Source: a virus. From it: a stretch of 64,000 nucleotides of DNA. The stretch spans positions 1 to 64,000 of IMG/VR virus record IMGVR_UViG_3300024346_007254; one strand, 5' to 3'. Below, piece after piece: positions 41,550 through 49,659 of the stretch. How positions within the stretch are numbered: position 1 is the stretch's first letter; every line of letters starts with the position of its first letter. A program made the translations under genes and the position numbers. The notes beneath the pieces are model-generated. The model was not told the DNA's origin, did no database searches, and was given only the letters and a program-made list of their open reading frames with translations.

Positions 41550-42768
41550 TTAACATTACAGCCAATTCAGGAAATACTTTAGCGAAATCTTCGTTGCGTA
41601 TTTTATCTCTTCGGTGCGTATGATGCAAAAATTGCTCTTTTTGGTCATGCCATTGATCTTGCTGGGTAGTAAAAGTTATTGCATCGCGTACATGCATAGC
41701 TTGATACCAATCGTGCTCAATCATATAACTGTGAAGGTCGATTAACTTTTCCGTACCTATAACTTTTAAATGTGTTGGTAGTATTGTTGAAGCATAGTAT
41801 TCCGGAGTCAACGCTCTATAGATACTTATCATGTCCTTTTTTCGTAGTAAGTCTTTATCCATCATGTACTGGAAAAAGTCCGAAAGTGTAACATAATTAA
41901 AAACACTCAAAACTGTGTTATATTGGTAGTCAATGTAATCCAGGTCGCGTATGCTTTTTAGATTGCTTTCAACAACACCCCAATCAGTGCCGTGCCTTAT
42001 GTATTCGGCGCGTTCGCCGTAATGATCAATGCTTGCACTAATTTCAACACGCTTAAATCTGCTCCACAAATCAAGTATGTTGTGCTTCTTGTATTTGAGG
42101 TTGCTCATATTAGTATTGTAGCGCAATGTAATTTCACTGTTTCTACCAGTGCGAATCATTTCTTCTAATATGATATAATGCTCTTCTGTAATAAGAGGTT
42201 CTCCGCCAGCAAAATATGCAAGTTCCATGTGCGGGACTTGCGACTTTATTTCGTCTAATAATTTGCCTGTATTATCTGCATGATTAATAACACGATATCC
42301 GGTTTCAACGTTATCATGTTGCTTCATTTCTTGTGCCCATTGACTGCTAAATTCAGAGCCACAAGTACGACACTTCATATTGCAAATATTACTAAATCTT
42401 ACATCGAAATATTTCATACGGAATTCTGGTAAAGATCCGTCTGTGCTTGTTGGGGTTACAAGTTCATCAAAGTCCTTGCCAAAATGCTCTAGGCTATATT
42501 TTCTAAAACTGAAAGGTGAGCTTTCTTCATGCTTGTAGCAATATGTGCATATGCTGCTTTCTTTGCCAGCAAGCATATCAAGTCGCAATTGCTTCATTTT
42601 GTCATTGTTAAAAATGTCTTTTAAGCTTGCATCCTTAACGTTAGCAAACGGCTCAGTATAATCACTGCTACAACACGGATACACGTTTCCTAGAGGAGTC
42701 ACATTTAAGTGCATCCACGGAAACATGCAAAAAGTTTTACTATCAGTTAGTAATTGTTTTTTATCCAT
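41542..42768 (-). CDS. Radical SAM protein with N-terminal SPASM/Twitch-like domain (type A)
   Basis: 408 residues from the ATG at 42768, which overlaps the upstream stop by 8 nt and has AAAGAAG ahead of it; the frame from 42792 adds 8 residues inside the neighbour. N-terminal cysteines C14, C32/C33 and C74/C77 fall at exactly the same positions as in the gene at 40266. The radical motif is C129, C133, C136 (CNMKCRTC) and GGEP is intact. The two genes are a tandem duplication. Confidence 0.88.
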   Translation of the reverse strand: MDKKQLLTDSKTFCMFPWMHLNVTPLGNVYPCCSSDYTEPFANVKDASLKDIFNNDKMKQLRLDMLAGKESSICTYCYKHEESSPFSFRKYSLEHFGKDFDELVTPTSTDGSLPEFRMKYFDVRFSNICNMKCRTCGSEFSSQWAQEMKQHDNVETGYRVINHADNTGKLLDEIKSQVPHMELAYFAGGEPLITEEHYIILEEMIRTGRNSEITLRYNTNMSNLKYKKHNILDLWSRFKRVEISASIDHYGERAEYIRHGTDWGVVESNLKSIRDLDYIDYQYNTVLSVFNYVTLSDFFQYMMDKDLLRKKDMISIYRALTPEYYASTILPTHLKVIGTEKLIDLHSYMIEHDWYQAMHVRDAITFTTQQDQWHDQKEQFLHHTHRRDKIRNEDFAKVFPELAVMLNG

Positions 42769-44143
42769 TTGCTTCTTTGCGGCAAAGTTCAAAGAATTCT
42801 GTCATTTCTGGAAAAGTAGCTTCGAAATCATTGCCACGTCTGCGATCTTGTTCCTTAAAATAGTTCCAAAAATCTCGGCGGCCTTCCATTAGCTTATTTT
42901 CGTCATATGTTGTGTTCTTCATGTAGTCAACTACACGACGGAATTTTTCATATTCAATTTCAGAAAAATGTACCTTACTCCCTTCCTGCATATTATCTTT
43001 AATAAATTGTAGATGACTTTCCATGTAAGGAATGTAATCTTCTTTTGGAAGAATATTTATGTCGTATTGCAACGGTTCTTTTAAATAAGGTGTATCAAAG
43101 TGAATGCGCTGCCAACGGCCACTATTTATATCGTTGTATTTCTGCCTCCATTCGAGTATCTTTTCAAGAAGTGTTTGGAAAGTTGTTACAGAGAACAGAT
43201 TGAAAGTAATCATAAACGTAACCGGTGCAGTTGTATTTGTTAAAAAGTAGTCAAGATTTCTTTCAAAAACTTCAAGGTCAAGTCCGTCGCGAATATATTC
43301 AGCACGTTCATTCCAAGTATCTACGCTAGTAAACAGTTTGAAGTGCTTAATTTTGTTTTGCGATATAAGACTGTTAACGCCGTCAGTAAACTTTTCTAGC
43401 TGCTTTTCTTTACCACCTAAATTGCTGTTAACATTTAATTCAAGGTTTGGCTTAGGCTCTTTTTCGAGCTCTTCGAACAGTCTATATGTGCTTTTTTGTA
43501 TTGTAGGTTCGCCGCCTGTTACACGCAGGATATTAAGCGTTTTGCTAACTTCCGGCCACCATTTCCACCATGCGCGAACGTAGGGGTTTGTTTCTTCTTC
43601 GTATACTTTAAACCAGTCTACATCACAGCGGTGATTTTTAGACATATCGTACGGTCCGTGCTGACGTATTTCAGCATGATAGCGACTGCTTGCTTTAGGG
43701 TGACAATATCCGCATCTAAAATTACATTCGTTTCCAAAGCTAACTTCAATATACTCAGGGTTCACGTCAAAGTCCCAAGGATTAAATTTAATCTCTTTTA
43801 GGCGATCTTCGCTGTGTATTGAGGCGCTGCGTATGTGCCTGTCACTAACATAGTCTTTGCCCATGTTTTCAATGTTCCAGCAATACTGACAACCTTCAGG
43901 CTGCTTACCTTCTAGCATCATTTTGCGCTCTAGCTTTTTATGCTTGGTATTATGCAACGCGCTCGGATTAGTTAACAGTTCATCAACATCAATTTTATGA
44001 GGTGCTGGATGATAGCAACTATGAGTTTCACCTGTCTGCAAATATATTGTAGTATGATACCATTTAGCATAGCAGAATGTAGGCGAAAAATGCCTATCTG
44101 TAATCTCATTTAGGTATTTGATTTTATCTGTTTGAAATGACAT
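42761..44143 (-). CDS. Radical SAM protein with diverged N-terminal Twitch-like domain (type A)
   Basis: 460 residues. The N-terminal cysteines are C24 (FCYAKW), a single C43 (HSCYH, where other type-A proteins have CC) and C85/C88 (CQYCW). The radical motif is C140, C144, C147 (CNFRCGYC), then 'TGGEPTI' and 'RAEYIRDG'. The loss of one cysteine may change the auxiliary cluster. It overlaps the glycosyltransferase-like gene upstream by 1 nt and the tandem rSAM pair downstream by 8 nt. Confidence 0.87.
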   Translation of the reverse strand: MSFQTDKIKYLNEITDRHFSPTFCYAKWYHTTIYLQTGETHSCYHPAPHKIDVDELLTNPSALHNTKHKKLERKMMLEGKQPEGCQYCWNIENMGKDYVSDRHIRSASIHSEDRLKEIKFNPWDFDVNPEYIEVSFGNECNFRCGYCHPKASSRYHAEIRQHGPYDMSKNHRCDVDWFKVYEEETNPYVRAWWKWWPEVSKTLNILRVTGGEPTIQKSTYRLFEELEKEPKPNLELNVNSNLGGKEKQLEKFTDGVNSLISQNKIKHFKLFTSVDTWNERAEYIRDGLDLEVFERNLDYFLTNTTAPVTFMITFNLFSVTTFQTLLEKILEWRQKYNDINSGRWQRIHFDTPYLKEPLQYDINILPKEDYIPYMESHLQFIKDNMQEGSKVHFSEIEYEKFRRVVDYMKNTTYDENKLMEGRRDFWNYFKEQDRRRGNDFEATFPEMTEFFELCRKEANG

Positions 44144-45072
44144 TAAGTCTCTCTATCAATAAATTGCTGTCCGGCATTTCTTGCAGGATTTTGGTATACT
44201 GTTTTGAAGAACTTGCTTTGACCCGGATCAAGTGGATGTTCTGCAATTGGTAATTCCAGTTCATTAATGATCAATGAGCCCATTTCTTTAATCGAATAAA
44301 GCAAGCTATCTTCAGAAAGCCCACTTACGTTCTCATCCCAATACTTATTCAAATACTTAAAATCTCTTACATTAATAAAGTCCCAGTCTGTGCGCATCGT
44401 CTTGTACAAGCCTTCTCTTGCACCATAGATTGCCCACATGCCGTTTTCAACATCTGCACCTGCCATTAACCAAATATATAACCTGTGCATGTTTTTCCAA
44501 TGATTTTTTTGGAATGCTTCCAGAGATGGTTTTAGGCCTCTGTCAAGTGACATTTTTACACCCTCCCTAAAGCCGGCGCGCCATGCTTGCTGCGGAGTAG
44601 CGTTGTTAAAGATTTCACTATAACAGCTATTCATTTGAATATATTCAATGTCCCAACAAAAATCTACTTGTGCATGTGGATTGTTAGGATCGGCGTTTTC
44701 GTGTGTACGCATATTGAGTACGTATTCTTTTGGCCAACATTTTAAGCCACCGTTACCGTACATTAACCCGTTGATATGATTTTTAGCTGTCCAGCTAATG
44801 ACACATTTTTCAAGCTCTTTGTGTTCATCAAAGTCAAATTCCTTTGTTAAGAATTCTTGCTTGATAATATTGTCGCCGTCGACTGTTATAAATCTATCTG
44901 TCTCTGAAATTCTTGCACATTCTTTGTGGGCAGCATCACTACCTTCAATTCCGTGTACACGTTTTGCCCATGGAATTTTTTTGCAAAGATCTGCATAATT
45001 TTTTTCGGCATTAGGCTCGTCGTAAGACAGGTAGATAATGTCGTAGTCTAATACTCTAAAACTTTTACGCAT
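44143..45072 (-). CDS. Glycosyltransferase-like protein, single domain
   Basis: 309 residues, equivalent to the last segment of the protein at 14779: 'YDIIYLSYDEPNAEKNY', 'AKRVHGIEG', 'ITVDGDNIIK', 'INGLMYGNGGLKCWP'. VDGD would be the acidic metal motif of a GT-A-like fold. The 8-nt overlap with the gene upstream favours the ATG at 45072. Substrates unknown. Confidence 0.55.
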   Translation of the reverse strand: MRKSFRVLDYDIIYLSYDEPNAEKNYADLCKKIPWAKRVHGIEGSDAAHKECARISETDRFITVDGDNIIKQEFLTKEFDFDEHKELEKCVISWTAKNHINGLMYGNGGLKCWPKEYVLNMRTHENADPNNPHAQVDFCWDIEYIQMNSCYSEIFNNATPQQAWRAGFREGVKMSLDRGLKPSLEAFQKNHWKNMHRLYIWLMAGADVENGMWAIYGAREGLYKTMRTDWDFINVRDFKYLNKYWDENVSGLSEDSLLYSIKEMGSLIINELELPIAEHPLDPGQSKFFKTVYQNPARNAGQQFIDRET

Positions 45073-45649
45073 AAATTACCTCATGTTGATAAGACTCAAG
45101 TCTCTTTATAGTATATACGCTTAATGCGTTTGGGTCAAGCTCAATTTCGGTTTCGAAAGGTATTTTTACTGATTTATTTTCAACTAATTTGTTTAATTTT
45201 AAAATAACAACTCTTTCTAAAATATGAGGATCGTTATATTTGGTAATGCTAAACATTAGGGTCTTTTCTAACGATATTGACTTTTCTTTGAAATTTTCTC
45301 TTATACCTTCGTCGAGTATAATTTTCCATTCTTTATTTTCAATATCTTGTATTACCTTTATGTCGGCTCTTTGATCGTCTTTTCTTTTGATATAATGTAT
45401 CTGATTGTTAATGTCAAATACTACATCTTCGTCGTTGTATCTATGTTTAAGAACATACTTTTTGCTAACAGTATCAAAGATAACGTGATAATGGAACATT
45501 TGTTCTTTACCGCTTATCATTCCTGCAACTTCTTCATTGGACACTTGAATATAATTGCCCGTAACTGTGTTTCTGTTACTTACACTTAATATATTACCGT
45601 CGTCATCAAAGTAAACATACCTTCTTTGTGGTATTACTATTGTTTCCAT
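45065..45649 (-). CDS. Protein of unknown function (194 aa)
   Basis: Not recognised. The protein is strand-rich and charged, starting 'RRYVYFDDDGNILSVSN', with no cysteine and no membrane segment. It directly abuts the glycosyltransferase-like gene upstream (no gap) and overlaps the one downstream by 8 nt. A minor virion or scaffold role, or a non-catalytic partner of these enzymes, would both fit. Confidence 0.5.
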   Translation of the reverse strand: METIVIPQRRYVYFDDDGNILSVSNRNTVTGNYIQVSNEEVAGMISGKEQMFHYHVIFDTVSKKYVLKHRYNDEDVVFDINNQIHYIKRKDDQRADIKVIQDIENKEWKIILDEGIRENFKEKSISLEKTLMFSITKYNDPHILERVVILKLNKLVENKSVKIPFETEIELDPNALSVYTIKRLESYQHEVIYA

Positions 45650-46492
45650 TTAAAGTCCTAAATAATTTTCGTATATTTTTATTATTTTGTCGTCGACAAA
45701 GTCTTTTTCAGTATAATGAAAAATTCCACGTTGTTTATAATTGCCAATTTTTAAATTCAAATCTCTGTCAAGATATACACCAACTTTATCCTGCCATCTG
45801 TCAGTTATTAACATCTTCCAATCTTGTGCATGGGTTTTCATATGCACAAAATATGGATAGCTAGTAGGACTAGTTATTTTGTCTTCGCATCCTAAGATTC
45901 TAGTAACAATAGCTGCACTCACATCAACACTGGGATATTTTTGAAAATACTTTCCGCCTGCGAACTGTCCGTAAAACAATTCCCAATTATTCATTACTAT
46001 CTCTAACCATTTGTAAAATTCGTGTGCTTCTTCACTTTTTTCAAAGTAATGAAATCCACTATACAAATCGGGCAAATTATGATTTCTAAACGCTTTTCTA
46101 TAATGCACACTAGTTAGTGGAGTGCCTCGATATGTTATCGTTTTAGTAGTAAAGAATACTTTTTTCTTTTGTAAAAAATCCCACCAATGACTAATGTCGT
46201 CAAGTACTAACATATCGGTATCAAGTACTATAGTTCTATCATACGGAGTAGCATGATAAATCTTCCAACGGTTCTCAACTTTCCAAAAAGAATTTGCTGC
46301 TTGGTCATCCCAAGGAATTGTAACTATGTCATCAAATACTTTTTTTTGTTTTTGAGAAACTGTGTCGTTTGATATTAATGCTATTTTAGAATTAGGATTT
46401 GATGCACGAATACTTAGAGCGCACAAATAAGCTTGCTCAACATAATCGTACTCACCGTTTTGCGCTAGTAAAGTAAAATTAATTGAGGTCAT
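45650..46492 (-). CDS. GT-A-type glycosyltransferase-like protein
   Basis: 280 residues from the ATG at 46492, overlapping the upstream stop by 14 nt; the frame from 46513 extends further into that gene. 'RTIVLDTDMLVLDDI' contains a DxD metal motif after a hydrophobic strand, the signature of nucleotide-sugar transferases of the GT8-like kind. 'YLCALSIRASNPNSKIALIS' is the donor-binding start. The next gene upstream is its paralogue. Confidence 0.68.
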   Translation of the reverse strand: MTSINFTLLAQNGEYDYVEQAYLCALSIRASNPNSKIALISNDTVSQKQKKVFDDIVTIPWDDQAANSFWKVENRWKIYHATPYDRTIVLDTDMLVLDDISHWWDFLQKKKVFFTTKTITYRGTPLTSVHYRKAFRNHNLPDLYSGFHYFEKSEEAHEFYKWLEIVMNNWELFYGQFAGGKYFQKYPSVDVSAAIVTRILGCEDKITSPTSYPYFVHMKTHAQDWKMLITDRWQDKVGVYLDRDLNLKIGNYKQRGIFHYTEKDFVDDKIIKIYENYLGL

Positions 46493-47312
46493 CAATAATC
46501 CTGTTAAGTCCAAACTTATTCATAATATGTACGTTGCCACTGAATTTTACAGGAAAATGTTCAGAAGTATTTTCTTTTTCAATTAAGAATAAAAAATCTT
46601 CTTCGTCAATTTTTTCAACATGATCTCTATCAGTAATAAAATGTTTCTTGCCCGGCATTGGTTTAATTAGGCCGCCGTCTACGTGCCCGTTCATAATATG
46701 TGCAGCAATACTAAATGCAAAATCATTACGGAAAACTGCGGAGGTTATTTGATACACATTTCGATAATGTTGCCAGTGTTCCTGTATGTGTTTTACTAAG
46801 TCAAAAAAGCATTTGTTAGTATCACTCTTTTTAAAAAAGACACAAGTAGCCCAATAAAATGTCGGTCCGGTTTCACTTATAAATTTAAATTCATCAAGAT
46901 CACGCCATCTAGAAAAATCTGTAGCATCTTTATACATCATTAGTCCGTGTTCTTGCGAAAAGCATTCATTTAACAAATCATTAGAAACTATATAATCTGT
47001 GTCAAGCAACAGCGTTTCAGTGTACGGTGTTAGGTCGTATGCGTTAAAGCGACTAGTATTTTTAAATTCAAGACTCTTTCTAGCATATATACCATCGTTG
47101 TATTTCTTAAATGTGAAATCTTCATCACTAATTTTTAAGATCTTATCAAAAGGATGATTTGGATACTTTTTTGTAAGGTAGGTAGAATTGTCTGTAAGAA
47201 CACTAACCGGAATATCCATATACTTTTTGATTCTGCTTGCAGCAAAAACAGCTTGTTTAATATAATCAATTTGGCTGTTGTTTCTTGCAATTAAAAGGGC
47301 GCCCCTACTCAA
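46479..47312 (-). CDS. GT-A-type glycosyltransferase-like protein
   Basis: 277 residues. 'LIARNNSQIDYIKQAVFAAS', 'SVLTDN' and 'ETLLLDTDYIVSND' (DxD) repeat the layout of the protein at 45650. 'GPTFYWATCVFFKKSD' is the acceptor-side strand. The pair may add successive sugars. Its start overlaps a small conserved gene by 4 nt (ATGA-type). Confidence 0.66.
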   Translation of the reverse strand: MSRGALLIARNNSQIDYIKQAVFAASRIKKYMDIPVSVLTDNSTYLTKKYPNHPFDKILKISDEDFTFKKYNDGIYARKSLEFKNTSRFNAYDLTPYTETLLLDTDYIVSNDLLNECFSQEHGLMMYKDATDFSRWRDLDEFKFISETGPTFYWATCVFFKKSDTNKCFFDLVKHIQEHWQHYRNVYQITSAVFRNDFAFSIAAHIMNGHVDGGLIKPMPGKKHFITDRDHVEKIDEEDFLFLIEKENTSEHFPVKFSGNVHIMNKFGLNRIIDDLN

Positions 47313-47653
47313 CTAACGATACCTTCTACAGTTCGATTAACCTTTAGTTTATTGTATTCAGTGTAATACTTATTTGAAGCTTTATAATAATTGCTTACCA
47401 CATCTTGTGTAAACTTTTCAAGTTCTTCAACAAAAATAGGAATTGAGTTATCATCAACTAACACAGTTTCTGTCTGTTTAAGTTGTAGCAGAGATTGACA
47501 GAAACTAATAAGTCCTTGCGAAACTGTAAACTGGCCGCCATTATAGAAAAACAACAAGTCATTCTCGTATTGTTCTTTTAACACTCTTTTTTGCGACTCA
47601 AGTGTAATCATATAATTACTAAAGTCGAGCGCTGCTTTTAATCTGTCGTCCAT
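47309..47653 (-). CDS. Small protein of unknown function (114 aa)
   Basis: Not recognised with certainty. 114 residues, largely helical ('LESQKRVLKEQYENDLLFFY', 'KASNKYYTEYNKLKVNRT'), no cysteine beyond one. It is the first gene after the fibre block, with its own promoter region and a good AGGAG Shine-Dalgarno site, and leads into the glycosyltransferase/rSAM operon. Confidence 0.55.
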   Translation of the reverse strand: MDDRLKAALDFSNYMITLESQKRVLKEQYENDLLFFYNGGQFTVSQGLISFCQSLLQLKQTETVLVDDNSIPIFVEELEKFTQDVVSNYYKASNKYYTEYNKLKVNRTVEGIVS

Positions 47654-47668
47654 AAAAACTCCTGTTGT

Positions 47669-47702
47669 AATTTATACTACAACATTATCCTCTTTTTGTC
47701 AA
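47669..47702 (-). promoter_or_regulatory. Composite promoter upstream of the 11-gene operon
   Basis: Minus strand TTGACA (47702-47697), 17-bp spacer, then TAGTAT (47679-47674, 4 of 6 to consensus), overlapping TATAAATT (47676-47669, 7 of 8 to the late consensus). An AGGAG site precedes the ATG at 47653. Either host or phage polymerase forms could use it. An inverted repeat (TGTTGTA / TACAACA, 47663-47684) encloses the late-type box. Confidence 0.5.
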
Positions 47703-47707
47703 TTATT

Positions 47708-48706
47708 TTATGCTGGTGGCGAAGCGTTGTTTGCACTTAGATTAACCACTGTGGCTATTGTTGGTGCTGCTATGTCTACCGCAGTGTAAGTAACTGTGTC
47801 GTATACAAAACTACTATCCGGTCTAAACGTATTAACGTTGCTAGTTGTTGTGCCCGATACTTCCTCGTCGACCAGTGTGCCAGTGTCGAGGTCGCCAAAC
47901 GTTATCCTAAATCTCAAAACAGTATCACTTACAATGCGTCCCTCAATAGTGTATTCATTTGCTGAATATACCCCAGAGCCCGTCTTACTAAGAAATTCTT
48001 GATACGTTCCTGTTAAATCATCATATCCACTATTTACGGCAGGAGTACCGGAATCAGCAGTTAGTCTATATTTGTCAAGCTTAATTGTTCCCATACTACT
48101 GAGCATTGCAGCCCAATCAGCATCCTTAGATCCAGTTCCGCCTGTTAGTGCTGCTGAAAATCTTAATTCTCCGCCTGCTGCAAAATAAGCATCTCGTGCC
48201 GCAAGACTTGCAAATGTAAAAGTAACTACGTGATATATACTCGTTGGTTCGGTAGCTGTGCCAGTTCCCCAATTTGTTGCGCGGGTTCCTGCAACGTTTG
48301 TTCCTAGTGAAAAACTACTATCAGGCCAACCTGTTGTGCTACCGTCAAAGTTACTAACATCAATAATTACAAGTTCGTAATCATTTAAACTTTGTTCAGT
48401 TCCATCAACTGGTGTAGCTTTTGCGCCAGTTGTTTGGTTATATGTCTGGGATGTATTTGCGCCAACTGTTTGTCCTGTAGGCGGGACAGCTATAAGAACA
48501 GATGCAAGGCCACGCTGATGTACATGTACGCTTTGCGCATCAAGGTAAAGTTGTAACATTTGCGCCGAAGTTACACGATTGACTCCGCTACTAACTGTAG
48601 TAGAACGCATAGTCTGGCCGTATTGTGTAAAATAAATCGCAGAAAGAGTAGATCTAAAACTATTATATTCAGATGCTAATATCGATGTACCCGAACTTAC
48701 TGCCAT
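47708..48706 (-). CDS. Virion structural (fibre-associated) protein
   Basis: 332 residues rich in Ser/Thr/Gly. A paralogue of the next gene upstream: both begin 'AV..G..I...Y', contain an 'FA-x-LAARDAYFAAGGELRF' or similar block, 'DWA-x-LSS-x-GT' and 'SKTGSG-x-YS'. This kind of protein is common next to tail fibres in marine T4-like phages; exact role unknown. A late promoter and AGGAGT site precede it. Confidence 0.62.
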   Translation of the reverse strand: MAVSSGTSILASEYNSFRSTLSAIYFTQYGQTMRSTTVSSGVNRVTSAQMLQLYLDAQSVHVHQRGLASVLIAVPPTGQTVGANTSQTYNQTTGAKATPVDGTEQSLNDYELVIIDVSNFDGSTTGWPDSSFSLGTNVAGTRATNWGTGTATEPTSIYHVVTFTFASLAARDAYFAAGGELRFSAALTGGTGSKDADWAAMLSSMGTIKLDKYRLTADSGTPAVNSGYDDLTGTYQEFLSKTGSGVYSANEYTIEGRIVSDTVLRFRITFGDLDTGTLVDEEVSGTTTSNVNTFRPDSSFVYDTVTYTAVDIAAPTIATVVNLSANNASPPA

Positions 48707-48727
48707 AAAAAGACTCCTTCAACAATG

Positions 48728-48735
48728 TATTTATT
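48728..48735 (-). promoter_or_regulatory. T4-type late promoter
   Basis: Minus strand AATAAATA (full match) is 21 nt before the ATG at 48706, with AGGAGT (48718-48713) between, so this gene has a normal leader, unlike the accessory genes. Confidence 0.62.
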
Positions 48736-48740
48736 GCCAA

Positions 48741-49625
48741 TTAAGCCAATGTGATAGTAGTCTGATATAACGGTGCTGGAAGAGTTACATAAAATCCTGT
48801 TGCACGCTGCTCAGAAATAATACTTCTAACAGTACCAGTTACGCTTTCGTCAACAAATCCGTTTTCGCCGTCATTGAATGTAATTTTAAAAGTTATTACA
48901 GGTGAATTAGCTGCGGCAAGTGCTTCGATTATGTAAGTACTATCTGAATAAGTTCCTGATCCGCTTTTACTAAAAATTGTCTGGAAACTACTAGTTAATT
49001 CAAAGTTACCGATTGTAGAACCATTGCCAGTACCTGTTACTGTTGTTTGACTATAATCAAAAACAACAGTTCCAATAGAACTAAGTAACCCTGCCCAATC
49101 TGTAGATTTGGCATTTGTACCGTTAATAAGCGATGCTGCAAAACGTATTTGGCCACCACTATTGAAAAAATGACGGCGGGCATCAAAATTAGAAAAAGTT
49201 ACAGTAAATTCATGTGTTATAAATTGTGACGGATCGCCTGATCCTCCCCAGCTAGCTGTTCTGCTAGAATCAAGTACTTGAGAGGTAGTAATTTCGCCGA
49301 TGTCAATTCTAAATCTATTATTGGCGTCGCCAACCTCTTGTATTATACTTTCGTATTCAGCATAAACTGCGTCAGTGATGTCATCTTGTGTAACTACTGA
49401 AGTTAACGACGGCGGCACCATTCCTGTCTGGTGTGCATAACATTTAGTAACATCACCTTGCAGTCTTTGCATATGAGTAGCATTGACTCTGTTGCCCGAT
49501 GCAAGCGCAATGCTTTGGACAGATTGCCCATAACCAAAAGTGGTATCTCCATTTCCTAGCGTTCTAACAATTGCACTTTGAAGTGTATTGTATCTTGCTA
49601 CTGAGATTATATCGCCTACTGCCAT
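48741..49625 (-). CDS. Virion structural (fibre-associated) protein
   Basis: 294 residues. 'FSNFDARRHFFNSGGQIRFA', 'DWAGLLSSIGTVVFD' and 'SKSGSGTYSDSTYII' align with the neighbour at 47708, marking a tandem duplication. The C-terminal part ('ITFNDGENGFVDESVTGT') is also shared. No catalytic motif is visible. It is preceded by a late promoter that overlaps the stop of the gene upstream. Confidence 0.62.
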   Translation of the reverse strand: MAVGDIISVARYNTLQSAIVRTLGNGDTTFGYGQSVQSIALASGNRVNATHMQRLQGDVTKCYAHQTGMVPPSLTSVVTQDDITDAVYAEYESIIQEVGDANNRFRIDIGEITTSQVLDSSRTASWGGSGDPSQFITHEFTVTFSNFDARRHFFNSGGQIRFAASLINGTNAKSTDWAGLLSSIGTVVFDYSQTTVTGTGNGSTIGNFELTSSFQTIFSKSGSGTYSDSTYIIEALAAANSPVITFKITFNDGENGFVDESVTGTVRSIISEQRATGFYVTLPAPLYQTTITLA

Positions 49626-49651
49626 CTATTCATCCTAAAAACTGCTAGTAT

Positions 49652-49659
49652 TATTTATA
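49652..49659 (-). promoter_or_regulatory. T4-type late promoter
   Basis: Minus strand TATAAATA (full match) spans the stop codon of the upstream fibre gene and lies 26 nt before the ATG at 49625. Confidence 0.62.
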
